64,000 nt of DNA from Saccharothrix australiensis (GTDB taxonomy: Bacteria; Actinomycetota; Actinomycetes; Mycobacteriales; Pseudonocardiaceae), in contig NZ_RBXO01000001.1 in the NCBI RefSeq assembly GCF_003634935.1, forward strand, positions 2,195,501-2,259,500, in the 5' to 3' direction. Below, piece after piece: positions 43,329-52,501 of this stretch (the stretch's first letter is position 1; each line of letters starts with the position of its first letter). The position numbers and the translations under genes are program-made. The notes beneath the pieces were generated by a model that was given only the letters and a program-made list of their open reading frames with translations, made no database searches and was not told the DNA's origin.

Positions 43329-45965
43329 ATGTACAACCAGATCAGGATCTGCGCGTTCGAGCACGATCCCTCGCGTGACCCGTGGGTCGAGCGATTTCAC
43401 GTGGCGAAGTTCGCCGAGCAGTGGCAGACCGAACTGACAGACCTGTACGCCCTCGGCTGGCGTAGCGCGGAGGCCATGGTCGGTCTGCCGGTCAGGCGTC
43501 TGAACCAGGTGTTGCGCGCCGTGGCCCCCGGGGTGCTGGCGACGGGTCGCGGCGCGGCGGCCGACCCGTCGGCACCCTGGATTTACACCGACGGCGAGGT
43601 GCCCGCCGAGGTCGTGCGGGCAGCGTTCCTGACCTGGGTGATGTCACTGCGACCCGAGCCCGAGCACCAAGCCGCACTGGACCGAGTGCTCGACTCGATC
43701 AGTGGTACCGCCATCCAGTGGCTGCCGGTGGAAGTGGACCTCACCTCGGTCGACCTGTCCGAGGGGGGAACCGCGCTACCACCGAGGAGGCTGTACTCCC
43801 TGCTTCCCGAACTGGTCGCAACGCGCTTGGCGCGGCGGTCGTTCCGCGCTCGGAAGTCGGACGGTGAAACCCGGTTCCGGGTGGTCAACCGCGATCAGGG
43901 AACCGAACTCGTGGCGTGGCCTCCGAGGTTCACCCCGTTCGACGGGGGTGGGCACTTCTTCTCGGCGGTCGTCAGGATCACCTGTCACACCGTCCCGTTC
44001 ACCGCCCGTCTGCGGGTGCATGTGTCCATGGGGATCCGGCGGTGGGTCGCGGGAGACCGGTTGTTCCTGCCGCACCGACGATCCGCGACCGCACTCGTGG
44101 ACACCCCGTTGCCCTGGGGCGACGGCGGGTCTGCAGCTCGGACCCGATTGTCGGTCAACAACATCCGCTACGACGCGCGGCAAGGGCGGGTGGTCTGGGG
44201 CCGCAACAGCCCCGTCGGGCTGCTCAGCGACCTCGATGTCATCGGCAGCTACCCGAAGGCCGAGGAGGTGATCTCCTCTCCGACGGCATGGCTGACAGGC
44301 AGGGAGGGGAAGGCGGTGGGCATCGTGTACAGCACGGCGTTGGAGACGACCCACGCCGTCGGCACGGGACTGATGCCCGACGAGCGCGCAGAACTCGACG
44401 AGTGGGTTGCCGAAGGGTTGAAGCCCCTGCTGCGGCGGGTGCCGGATCTGGTCCGGGTTCCTCGGGTGAGGAACAAGCCCGCGCTGCTGCCGGCGGCACC
44501 GAAGATTAAACCCGAGCAGCGGGAGAAATTCGACCGGCAGGTTGAAGCGGATCGACGGCGTGGATTGCGGGCCGCGTTGACCGGTGATCCGCTGCACGTG
44601 GATGTCGTGACGATCTTTCCCGAGTCGGCGGACCGGATCCTGCGCGAGTTTGCCCGCCAGCTCGGCTGCCCCGAGGAGCAGGTCACCACTGAGGTGAGGC
44701 AGCGGTGGTTCTTCGACGGGCTGGAAGTACGGCTCACCGTGTCGTCCCTCGGTGATCTCGCCCGCAAAGTCGATGTCCCGAAGCGCGGAACACCACAGCG
44801 CCCCGCAGCCGTGCGGGAAGCTCACCGGGCTCGACGGCTGGCGGCCGGCGCGGCCTTCCCTCGGCTCGACGCCCCCGCCATCGCCTTGGTCGAACTACCC
44901 GGTGGTGACCGCTTCACCGAGCCGGACTCCGATCCGAAGTCGACACTTCGGCTCGGGTTCGCTGACAGCGGGCGCCTCACGCAGTTCATCCGCCCCCTAC
45001 CTGGTTCGGGTGATGACGTCGATCAGCGAGTGCGGTCGGCATGCCTCGACGCATTCCGGCAGCTTGGCGTCTTCACCTCCGCAGAGCCGCGTACGAGATC
45101 ACCGCTACCGACCGGCTTGCAATACGTCGGTCTGTGGGTCGTCCGAGGAGCGCACGGCAGGCGACTCGTAGCGGTCCGGGTCCGACCCGGTGAAGAGGTA
45201 CACCAGGTCACCGCATGGGACGACAGGGTCAAGGACTGGGTTCCCTACCGGCGGTTCCTGTTGGCCTCGTCGACCGCAGATGCGTCGTTCGGCACCAAGG
45301 GCCAGCGGAACGCGAATGATGATCGGCTGGACGTGGAGCGGCGGATCAGGTCCATCCTGTACCAGTCCCGGGACCGCCCCACGTTGCTGTTGGTCAACAG
45401 TGGAAACCTCCGCGAGTCCTGGCCGTCGTTGGCCAACGGCTCTCTTATGAGGGACCACCTGGGTTTCACCGGCATCCAGGACCAGCGAGTGGGAGCATAC
45501 GGCGATGAACTCAGAGTGGTCCTAGTGCGTGACCGGAACAGCCGGGAGGAAGTGCCACAGTGGTATGCACCCACCCCCGAGGGAAAGCCCGCAGGCTTCG
45601 CTAGCGGACTGTGGTACCCCGGAGATGCGGCAGGCGACAACCGGGTCTTCGCAAGCACCGCGGACCTTCCCCGCAGCTTCCCGAAGACCCCGAGAGGGCT
45701 TCGGAAGCTCGGCGACGATGTGTCGTCGCAATACGGCGCGACCGTCTCGGCGTGGAACCCGCAGTACCTCGAGATCACTTCGCTGTGTGTTGCATCGGGT
45801 GATGCACGCTCGCCGGACAGCGCGGCGGAGTGGGCATCGGTCGCCCATCAACAGCGCTTCCACGACGAGTACGACCCGCTGGCCCAGCCCTTCCCCGTAC
45901 ACCTGGCCAAAAAAGCAGGAGAGTACTGCTTCTCTACCGGGTCGAACGAAGACGAGGCGGAATAG
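43329..45965 (+). CDS. pPIWI-RE protein (prokaryotic PIWI/Argonaute-like)
   Basis: 878 residues from ATG 43329, 8 bp after the helicase. The N-terminal half corresponds to the family-specific MID-like module. The C-terminal half is the RNase H-like PIWI domain: FASGLWYPGD, then SAWNPQYLEITSL at about 806-818 with the family Glu, and the closing PFPVHLAKKAGEYCF. The conserved Arg usually found before the WNP segment is not obvious here (VSAWNP). The family is proposed to use RNA-guided recognition to target plasmid or phage DNA. This identification rests on remembered motifs plus the helicase and nuclease partners. Confidence 0.8.
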   Translation: MYNQIRICAFEHDPSRDPWVERFHVAKFAEQWQTELTDLYALGWRSAEAMVGLPVRRLNQVLRAVAPGVLATGRGAAADPSAPWIYTDGEVPAEVVRAAFLTWVMSLRPEPEHQAALDRVLDSISGTAIQWLPVEVDLTSVDLSEGGTALPPRRLYSLLPELVATRLARRSFRARKSDGETRFRVVNRDQGTELVAWPPRFTPFDGGGHFFSAVVRITCHTVPFTARLRVHVSMGIRRWVAGDRLFLPHRRSATALVDTPLPWGDGGSAARTRLSVNNIRYDARQGRVVWGRNSPVGLLSDLDVIGSYPKAEEVISSPTAWLTGREGKAVGIVYSTALETTHAVGTGLMPDERAELDEWVAEGLKPLLRRVPDLVRVPRVRNKPALLPAAPKIKPEQREKFDRQVEADRRRGLRAALTGDPLHVDVVTIFPESADRILREFARQLGCPEEQVTTEVRQRWFFDGLEVRLTVSSLGDLARKVDVPKRGTPQRPAAVREAHRARRLAAGAAFPRLDAPAIALVELPGGDRFTEPDSDPKSTLRLGFADSGRLTQFIRPLPGSGDDVDQRVRSACLDAFRQLGVFTSAEPRTRSPLPTGLQYVGLWVVRGAHGRRLVAVRVRPGEEVHQVTAWDDRVKDWVPYRRFLLASSTADASFGTKGQRNANDDRLDVERRIRSILYQSRDRPTLLLVNSGNLRESWPSLANGSLMRDHLGFTGIQDQRVGAYGDELRVVLVRDRNSREEVPQWYAPTPEGKPAGFASGLWYPGDAAGDNRVFASTADLPRSFPKTPRGLRKLGDDVSSQYGATVSAWNPQYLEITSLCVASGDARSPDSAAEWASVAHQQRFHDEYDPLAQPFPVHLAKKAGEYCFSTGSNEDEAE

Positions 45966-47094
45966 TCGAGCCTGGCGGGGGCGAGCTGCCACGAGGAACC
46001 AGCTCGCCCTCGCCAGTGGCTCAAGGCGGTGCTGGCTGGTGGAAGCAGGTGCGACCCTGCCTGATGGTGCTGGTGCGAATGCTGGCTCTGCGCCGGGACT
46101 GGTGGCCACGGCGGCGCCTGCGCCGGGGCGGTCGTGGTAAACCCCACACGGCACCCAGTGAGGAATTTTCGCCAGGCCGGGCCGGTACGGCGTGGTGCCG
46201 GGTCGATGCCGGCGTCGTGCAAGATCTGCCAGACTGTCGAGCGGGCGTGTGGCCGAGTCCGGCCACCTCGCCCTGGATTCGGCGGTGACCTCATCGTGGG
46301 TTGTCCTTGGCGAGTCGCAGCACGAGCGACTTGACCGCCGCTCGTGTCGGTGGGCGTCCGATGCGTCGACGCGCGGAGTAGTCCACTTGCGGGCCACGAG
46401 TCTGCGGTGTCAGGCGAGCAGGCTGCCCGGAGTGACCCGAAAAACCTCCTACCACCAGCGGTGATCCACCAACCCGGACAGGTCGGCGAACCAGAACCGA
46501 TCGGCGGGCTCGTAGCGGACCGGACCCGCGAGCTGCCGGCGCAGGATCGCGTTCTATGCCGCAATACGAGCGTTCAGCGTCCTTGTCACCTCTCTATGCA
46601 GCACTGCTGACGGGATGATCAGCAGCTTCTCGGTCAGCTTGTACAGCAGGGACACGATCACCCGAACGTGCTCTCAAAACGCTGAAGCCCTCGCTCTACC
46701 AGCGATGATGACTTTTCGAGCGGCACAAGGTGGTCGGCTGTTCACAGCATGACGGGATAGGGCGATGCGCCGTCACCGATGCAGCCGACGACGTCGCCGG
46801 ACTCGTTGATGGCGAACGCTTAGGGAGGCACGACAGCAGGCGAGGGGAGCTTGCACTTCGTTGTGCTCGTTCCGGTCGTTGTACTGGCAATAGCATTAAC
46901 AGCGATCATAACTTCAACAGGCCGTCTACTGGCTCGTGACGGCCGAGTGAGCTGCGGTTACTCGCGCCACCCTGATGAGGCAGGCGTGGGCAGTACTGTA
47001 GCGACGTAGCGCGCACTGAAGTGCGCACTTGCTGTTAACGGCAGCTGCCTCCTACGGTCATAGCCATTGGCGAGATGCGGCAGGGGGTGGGCAC
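45966..47094. other. Gap between pPIWI-RE operon and methyltransferase
   Basis: Over 1.1 kb without an intact gene. The left half is a decayed transposase (about 46000-46580). From 46600 to 47094 I see no gene. The stretch 46860-46930 is comparatively A/T-rich and may hold the methyltransferase promoter. Confidence 0.55.
46000..46580 (-). pseudogene. Decayed integrase-core (rve-type) transposase
   Basis: Reading leftward, fragments in three frames join into a familiar actinomycete transposase: QLAGPVRYEPADRFWFADLS, then VTPGSLLA and WTTP, then VAGLGHTPARSTVWQIL and HDAGIDPAPRRTGPAWRKFLT. At least three frameshifts and the loss of the catalytic C-terminal half show it is dead. No inverted ends or target duplication are evident. 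Confidence 0.7.
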
Positions 47095-49344
47095 ATGGTC
47101 GGGCAGCAGGCTGCCGATGGTCAACTGGTGTCGCGGGCTGAGGTGGCTCGGCTCGCGGGTGTCCGGCGGCCGGCGGTGACGAATTGGGAGCGGCGGCACG
47201 CGGACTTCCCCCGCGCGGTCCGGTCCGGGGAGAACGAGTACTTCCGGCTCGCGGAGGTTGTCGCGTGGTTGGCGGGGCGGCCGGTGCCGTCCGGCGCGCT
47301 GGCTCAGGGCGAGGCGCTGGGGACGACGTATGGGGACCGGGTTCGGCGCAAGCTCGGCGCGGCACCGGTAGGGACGGGATCCGCGCCGTCGGTCCTCGTG
47401 GAGGAAGCGAGCCAGGAGGATGTCGTCAAACTCATCGGACCGCTGGCGGCCAGGGTTCGGGGTGCCGCGCCGATGGCGGATTACCTCAGCCTGATCTTCG
47501 CGTTGCTGTTGCTCCGCTCCAACGCGGCGACTCCGCCCCCGGCAGGCGTCGACACGGCGGATGCCGTCCGGCGGTGGCTTCGGTTCGTCGGTGACGCTGC
47601 CGACAAGGAATTGCGTCAACGCGGTCTGCAACCCGGGATGCTCCTGTCGGTGATGCAGTTGCAGCCGCGCCGTGACGACCTCGCGGAGGTCGTTCGGTTG
47701 TCCAGCCGGCTCGGACCTGCCGGCTTCCGGCGGCTGCTCGACCTGTACGAGGCGGATCGCCGCATCCCGCCGAGGGCGTCGTTCACTCCGCCGGGTGTCA
47801 CCCGACTGATGGCCGAGCTGGTGCTGCTCGACGCGGACGGTCCGGTCGACGTCTACGACCCGTATGTACGCGGTGGTGAACTGCTCGCCGCGGTCGTCGA
47901 GGCGAGCAGTGGCCGAGGCGGTGAGGTGCGGCCGGTCCTATTCGGGCGAGGCCGGAATGAGGAGTCACTCCGACTCGCCGGGGTAAACCTGGCCGTCCAC
48001 GGCACCTCGGCGCAGCTCACGACCAGCGCCGGGGCTCCATGGTGTGACCACCGTGGTCGCGAGCGGAAGGCGCACCTGATCCTGACCAATCCGCCGTTCA
48101 ACGACGATGAGACCGGGGCGGAGTGCGAGGTCGGCTGGACTTACGGCGATCCGCCGGCCGGCAACGCCAACTTCGCCTGGTTGCAGCACATCCTCGATTC
48201 CCTCGACGAGGGCGGTCGGGCCGTGGTGCTGATGCCCAACAACGCCGCCGTGTCCGAGCGCGAGCGGGTGATCCGGAAGGAGATGGTGGGGCGCAGTGTC
48301 ATCGAGTGCGTCATCGCCCTGCCGCCGCAGTTGTTCACGGGCACACCCATTGCCGCGGCCCTGTGGTTGCTGAGGACTCCGGCGGCCGAGCCGCGCGAGG
48401 TGTTGTTCCTCGACGCCGGGCAGCGCGGTGTGAAGAAGGCCGGTCGACGCACCCTCACCGAGCAGGACGTGACGGACCTGGTCCGCGCAGTGCGGGCGTG
48501 GCGGTCCGACTCGGTGGTCGAGGAGGGCGTAGCGGGGTCGGCCGGCCCGGACCGGATCGAGCTGAACGGCTACTCCGTGCACCCGTCGGACTACGTGAGC
48601 ACCGGGTCGGCACGTGCTCGTGCCGGTATCTCCGACGTGCACGGAAAGCTGTCCCGGCTGTACCACCTCGCGCGCGACGCCGACTCCCGGTTGGGCGAGC
48701 TGAACCTCGACCGTCTCGTCACCGGCCTGTCGAACCGCAACCCGAAGCCGTGGAAACGGGTGCCGCTCACATCGTTGTGCCAGATCCAGGCTGGGCCGTC
48801 CTATTCCCGGCTGGGTGCGCAGACGCGCACGGCGCAGGGCACGGTTCCGTTGGTGCTGCCCAAGCACATTCGTGATCGGCGCATCGTGGCCGCCGGTGAC
48901 GAACTGGTCGGCGAGGAAATCGCGGTGCGGCTGCCGAGGTTCCGCCTGGCGGCCGGGGACATCGTCTGCGTGCGGACCGGTTCGACCGGTGCTTCCGCCC
49001 TCGTGACCGAGGACCAGGCCGGCTGGCTGTGCACGACCAACCTCCTGCGGTTGCACGATCTGGACAGTGAGATCGACTCCCACTACCTGCTCGCATACCT
49101 GTCCTCGCCCGAAGTCGTCGAGTGGATCAGGAACCGCTCCAAGGCCGCCTCCGCGGTCACCTCCATCAACGTCGCCACCCTGGGGCAGTTGCCTGTCGTC
49201 GTGCCCCCGGAAGAGGAGCAACGCCGTATCGGCATCGCATTGACCGTTCTCGACGAGCAGATCGCCGCGTACCGAGAGCTCGCGGACACGACGCGTCGAC
49301 TGCACACCACCTTGTCGGATCACCTGCTGTCAACGCCGAACTAG
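47095..49344 (+). CDS. Fused type I-like N6-adenine methyltransferase and specificity subunit (HsdM-HsdS)
   Basis: 749 residues from ATG 47095. An N-terminal HTH (VSRAEVARLAGVRRPAVTNW) is followed by a helical region and then the N6-MTase core: VDVYDPYVRGGELL as the SAM motif and the catalytic NPPF at 332-335. From about 545 a target-recognition domain of the HsdS type begins (WKRVPLTSLCQIQAGPSYSRL), ending in a coiled-coil helix (LGQLPVVVPPEEEQRRIGIAL). No restriction (HsdR) gene is present, so it is an orphan. It might protect the element, or mark self DNA for the pPIWI-RE system next door. Confidence 0.87.
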   Translation: MVGQQAADGQLVSRAEVARLAGVRRPAVTNWERRHADFPRAVRSGENEYFRLAEVVAWLAGRPVPSGALAQGEALGTTYGDRVRRKLGAAPVGTGSAPSVLVEEASQEDVVKLIGPLAARVRGAAPMADYLSLIFALLLLRSNAATPPPAGVDTADAVRRWLRFVGDAADKELRQRGLQPGMLLSVMQLQPRRDDLAEVVRLSSRLGPAGFRRLLDLYEADRRIPPRASFTPPGVTRLMAELVLLDADGPVDVYDPYVRGGELLAAVVEASSGRGGEVRPVLFGRGRNEESLRLAGVNLAVHGTSAQLTTSAGAPWCDHRGRERKAHLILTNPPFNDDETGAECEVGWTYGDPPAGNANFAWLQHILDSLDEGGRAVVLMPNNAAVSERERVIRKEMVGRSVIECVIALPPQLFTGTPIAAALWLLRTPAAEPREVLFLDAGQRGVKKAGRRTLTEQDVTDLVRAVRAWRSDSVVEEGVAGSAGPDRIELNGYSVHPSDYVSTGSARARAGISDVHGKLSRLYHLARDADSRLGELNLDRLVTGLSNRNPKPWKRVPLTSLCQIQAGPSYSRLGAQTRTAQGTVPLVLPKHIRDRRIVAAGDELVGEEIAVRLPRFRLAAGDIVCVRTGSTGASALVTEDQAGWLCTTNLLRLHDLDSEIDSHYLLAYLSSPEVVEWIRNRSKAASAVTSINVATLGQLPVVVPPEEEQRRIGIALTVLDEQIAAYRELADTTRRLHTTLSDHLLSTPN

Positions 49345-49355
49345 GAAGGGCTGTC

Positions 49356-49565
49356 GTGTCAAACCCCAACTCGCGCCAGGTGCGCAACCTCTGGGTGCTG
49401 GTGTCCGTGCTCTTCTCCCTCCTGGTGGGTCTGGTGACCGGCGTGGTGAAGAACGCGACCGGTGCCGGTGTCGCCGAAGCTGTGCTGACCGGCGGATCCG
49501 CGTTCGCCGGCTCGATGGTGCTGTGCCTGGGCGTCCTCGCGTTCCTGCACCAGTTCGAGCACTGA
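49356..49565 (+). CDS. Small two-helix membrane protein
   Basis: 69 residues from GTG 49356, with TAGGAAGGG seven bases upstream and only 11 bp after the methyltransferase. Two hydrophobic helices (LWVLVSVLFSLLVGLVTGVV and AGSMVLCLGVLAFLHQF) flank a short loop. No family is recognised. Co-transcription with the methyltransferase hints at a joint, possibly defence-related, role. Confidence 0.7.
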   Translation: MSNPNSRQVRNLWVLVSVLFSLLVGLVTGVVKNATGAGVAEAVLTGGSAFAGSMVLCLGVLAFLHQFEH

Positions 49566-49939
49566 CCGGCCAGGGTCGGGGAAGCTCTACCCTTGGCCGG
49601 AGCTCCGGTCTGTCGGTTGTCCGGGATGGCCTGGGTCAGCGTTGATGTCGTTTCCCATTGGCCTGACCTGTGAGTTAGCCGCTGCGGTGCTGGCTCTTGG
49701 TCAAATCGTGTCGATGGAGGAAACGTGGTGGCCACAGCACTTCTGGTGGCGGTGACGACTCGGTCCCATTATTCCCACACGGGCGTTCGACGCTGGCCCG
49801 TCATGGGAGGAAGGTGGGAGGAAATTGGGAGAAGTCAAGGTGAAACAACAGGATCGAGCTGCGCTCAAGTGCATCTAACCGCACTGTCGCGACCTGTCAA
49901 TTCGATGTCTTCGCAGGTCGGTCCATGATCTGGTCCACC
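49566..49939. other. Right end of element 2
   Basis: 374 bp without a gene. It contains three near-copies of TGGGAGGAA (49804-49832) about 110 bp from the attachment core. These are candidates for integrase arm-type or excisionase binding sites. Confidence 0.5.
49804..49832 (+). repeat. Three TGGGAGGAA-type direct repeats near attachment copy 3
   Basis: TGGGAGGAA, TGGGAGGAA and TTGGGAGAA follow one another at 10-11-bp spacing, one helical turn. They resemble clustered binding sites for an integrase or excisionase beside the attachment core. Confidence 0.5.
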
Positions 49940-49984
49940 CTGGGGGTCAAGGGGTCGCAGGCTCAAATCCTGTCGTCCCGACGG
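49940..49984 (+). repeat. Attachment site copy 3 (attR of the array)
   Basis: 45 bp matching 322-366 with one difference (GGCTC for GGTTC in the T-loop region). It closes element 2. The mismatch may be the ancestral chromosomal sequence or a mutation tolerated because this copy encodes no tRNA. Confidence 0.9.
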
Positions 49985-49988
49985 CCAG

Positions 49989-50024
49989 GAGGGTCTTCGC
50001 AGGTCAGATACTGCGAAGACCCTC
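49989..50024. terminator. Hairpin terminator after attachment copy 3
   Basis: GAGGGTCTTCGCAG (49989-50002) and CTGCGAAGACCCTC (50011-50024) are perfect 14-bp arms with an eight-base loop, followed by ttcttgtgatttt. It is the best Rho-independent terminator of the three behind the repeats, and is plausibly the original terminator of tRNA-Pro before any element inserted. Confidence 0.85.
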
Positions 50025-50099
50025 TTCTTGTGATTTTGGTGAGTTCTTCGAGGTCGAGCACGTCGCTCAGCGACACCTTGACTCGGAAGGACTGCCGCG

Positions 50100-51058
50100 A
50101 TGCCCCTGCTGGACCTGGACAAGATCACCACCGGCCTGTCGAAGACCTGGGCCGGCTACCTGCGGGACTGGGGCCGGACCCCTGCGTTCGGCCAACCACC
50201 CGGAGACGACCCGCTACAACTACCTGCTCGCCGCCGCCCAGTTGGCGCGGTACCTGGCCGAGCATTCGTCCGACGCGGATGCCGACGACGCGGCCGACAA
50301 CCCGTGCGAGGTGAGCAAGGGCCACGTCGAGGCGTTCCAGGCGTGGATGATCGACACGCGCTCGGCGGCCACCGCGCTGAACCAGCACAAGGGCCTGCAC
50401 AGTTCTTCAAGTGGCTCATGGTCGACGAGGAGAACACCGACCGCTCGCCGATGGAACGGGTCAAGCAGCCCAAACCGACCAAGAAGCTCATCCCGATAAT
50501 CCGCGACGACGACACCAAGAAGGTCCTGGCGCCTGCAAAGCAAGGACTTCGTCCAGCTGCACGACGAGGCGATCATCCGCCTCTACTACAACACCCGGCG
50601 CGCGGCTGTCCGAAGTCGGCAACCTGACCCTGGCCGACCTGGACATGAACACCGACTCGGCGCACTACCACGGCAAGGGCAACAAGGACCGCCGCGTCCG
50701 CTTCGGCCCCAGGACCGCCCGCGCCCTGAGTCGCTACCTGTGGGCCCGCACCAGGCACAAGGGAGCCGACCTGTCCGACCTGTGGCTGGCCGACCGCGGC
50801 GTCCGCCGCCTGGCCCCCAACGGCATCAAGATCATGCTCAAGCGACGCGGCCTGGCCGCCGGACTGACCGGCGTCCACGCCCAACGCTGGCGCCACAACT
50901 TCGCCCATGAATGGAAGAAGGCCGGCGGAGACACCGGCGACCTCATGCTCCTGCTCGGCTGGACCTCCGAGGACATGCCCCGCCACTACGGAGCCGGCGC
51001 GGCAGCCGAACGGGCTCACGAAACGCAACTTCGGATGGGGATCGGTGAACGCGTCTGA
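50100..51058 (+). pseudogene. Third tyrosine integrase, multiply frameshifted
   Basis: Fragments in three frames join into a XerD-like integrase: LDKITTGLSKTWAGYLRDWGR, then ETTRYNYLLAAAQLARYLAEH, then FFKWLMVDEENTDRSPMERV, then LHDEAIIRLYYNTGARLSEVGNLTL with the first catalytic Arg, and finally HAQRWRHNFAHEW, LLGWTSEDMPRHYG with the Tyr. At least three frameshifts make it inactive. It points the opposite way from the other two integrases and ends next to a tRNA-3'-like scrap at 51063-51113, so it belonged to a different element. Confidence 0.82.
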
Positions 51059-51062
51059 TACC

Positions 51063-51113
51063 CGAGGTCGCCTCGCATGGGTGCGCAGGTTCGAATCCCC
51101 GGCGGGAGCACCA
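51063..51113 (+). other. tRNA 3'-end-like fragment beside dead integrase
   Basis: The segment contains a hairpin like a long variable arm (CGAGG tcg CCTCG), GGTTCGAATCC as in a T arm, and an ending in GAGCACCA. The T stem is mostly unpaired and the 5' half is missing, so it is not a functional tRNA. It may be the relic attachment site of the integrase just upstream. Confidence 0.35.
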
Positions 51114-51396
51114 AAGGATGGGAACAGGGTTGACCTTGGGATTCGTACTGGCAGCTTGGTTGTGGAGGCGCGCTTCGCGCTGGCGCGGCCGGATGTGTCA
51201 GGAGGCGGCGGAGGGTAGGTGCTGACCCGCTCGGCAGGACCAGTCGTTACGGACATGCCTAGCTCCGCGTGCCGTGAACGTCCGCTTCTGCCGAGGAGCG
51301 GATGTCCCTTGCAGCACCTGGCCCCGCTGCCCAGAGACGAATCGAACAAGTCCATGTCCTGCGCAGTAGGGGTTCGGAGCCGACTGGCACGGGGCC

Positions 51397-52410
51397 TTAC
51401 CGATATCCGTCACACGCGGACGGGCTTCGTCGGGCCGAATCCGTGAGCCGGTTGGCCAGTTCCGCGACGAGGTCACGGAGCTCGTCCGGTTGCTCGATGA
51501 CGAACGGCAGGTCCAGCGACGCGAGCACGGCGGGCAGCCAGTCGAGCCGTTCCGCGCGCAGTTCGACATGGGACCAGTACTGGGTCTCCGCGTCTGCGCT
51601 GCTCGCGGACGGCGACTCCGTCACGACCGCGACGCTGGCGGGAAGCCGGGTGTGGATCTGCTCGGCTGTCCCCTGGACCCACAGGGTCACCTCATACCGG
51701 TATGGAGCCGTGGCGAGTCCGGACAGGACGCGCCGCGCCGGATCGAGTCCGGCGGGCGGCTCGAACGAGCCGGGCAGGGTCCTTGCTCCGGCGATGCGAT
51801 CCAGCCGGAACGTCCGGTCCTCGCCGATCGTGGCGTCCATACCGGTCACGTACCACCTGCCCGAGTGGGCGACGAGCCCATACGGGTGCAGCGTGCGCTC
51901 GCTGTGTCGGCCGTCAGCGGCGGTGTACCGGATCGAGACAGGCCGGTGGTGGCTGACCGCGTCGGCGATCGAGAGCAGGACTGCGGTCTCGGGGGCGGTT
52001 GACTCGCCGGACGGAGCCGTGAAGGCGAGAGTGCCGAGCACGCTGTCGAGTCTGCGGCCGAGCCGCTCCGGCAGCACCCGCCGGATCTTGGCCGCCGCGG
52101 TCTCGCTCGCCGTGCCCGTGGCCGTCAGCAAGCCGACACGCTGGCCCGCGACCAGGCCGAGCAGCACGGCGAGCGCTTCCTCGTCGCTCAGCATGAGCGG
52201 AGGCATGCGGTAACCGGAGGCGAGCCGGTAGCCGCCGTAGCGGCCGCGCACCGACTCGACGGGCACGTCGAGGTTTATGAGGTGGTCGACGTAGCGCCGC
52301 ACAGTGCGCTCGTCGACCTCGAGCCGATCGGCGAGCTCGGCCACGGTCCGGATGCCGCCCGACTGCAGGAGCTCCAGCAGGGTGAGCACGCGGGCAATGG
52401 GTCGAGACAT
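51397..52410 (-). CDS. WYL-domain transcriptional regulator (DeoR-like HTH)
   Basis: 337 residues from ATG 52410; the upstream extension lies in the promoter region and is rejected. The N-terminal winged HTH has LLQSGGIRTVAELADRLEV and RTVRRYVDHL. The WYL domain (about 140-220, RYTAADGRHSERTLHPYGLVAHSGRWYVTG) follows, then the C-terminal WCX extension. WYL regulators sense nucleic-acid-like or other ligands and typically control the divergent gene, here the VOC protein 91 bp away. Confidence 0.92.
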   Translation of the reverse strand: MSRPIARVLTLLELLQSGGIRTVAELADRLEVDERTVRRYVDHLINLDVPVESVRGRYGGYRLASGYRMPPLMLSDEEALAVLLGLVAGQRVGLLTATGTASETAAAKIRRVLPERLGRRLDSVLGTLAFTAPSGESTAPETAVLLSIADAVSHHRPVSIRYTAADGRHSERTLHPYGLVAHSGRWYVTGMDATIGEDRTFRLDRIAGARTLPGSFEPPAGLDPARRVLSGLATAPYRYEVTLWVQGTAEQIHTRLPASVAVVTESPSASSADAETQYWSHVELRAERLDWLPAVLASLDLPFVIEQPDELRDLVAELANRLTDSARRSPSACDGYR

Positions 52411-52501
52411 GCCCGCAAGTCTCCCCTGGATACCGGGCGGGTTCTGTCCGGTATCCATCGTAGCGTGCGGTCGCAAGCACCGAACACCAGGAGAGAACCC
52501 C

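Larger units (their letters stand above)
31254..49984. mobile_element. Element 2: integrase-bearing defence island without transfer genes
   Basis: About 18.7 kb between the second and third attachment repeats. It has an integrase next to its left repeat, in the same arrangement as element 1, but no replication, excision or conjugation genes that I can see. Cargo is a regulator/kinase pair, a pPIWI-RE operon, a decayed transposase and an orphan methyltransferase. This fits a cis-mobilisable or satellite element that depends on a neighbouring AICE. The integrase is interrupted by a stop codon. Confidence 0.8.

Noticed and set aside
51063-51113. A complete tRNA gene beside the third integrase
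   Set aside because: Only the 3' half is suggested, and the T stem does not pair properly.
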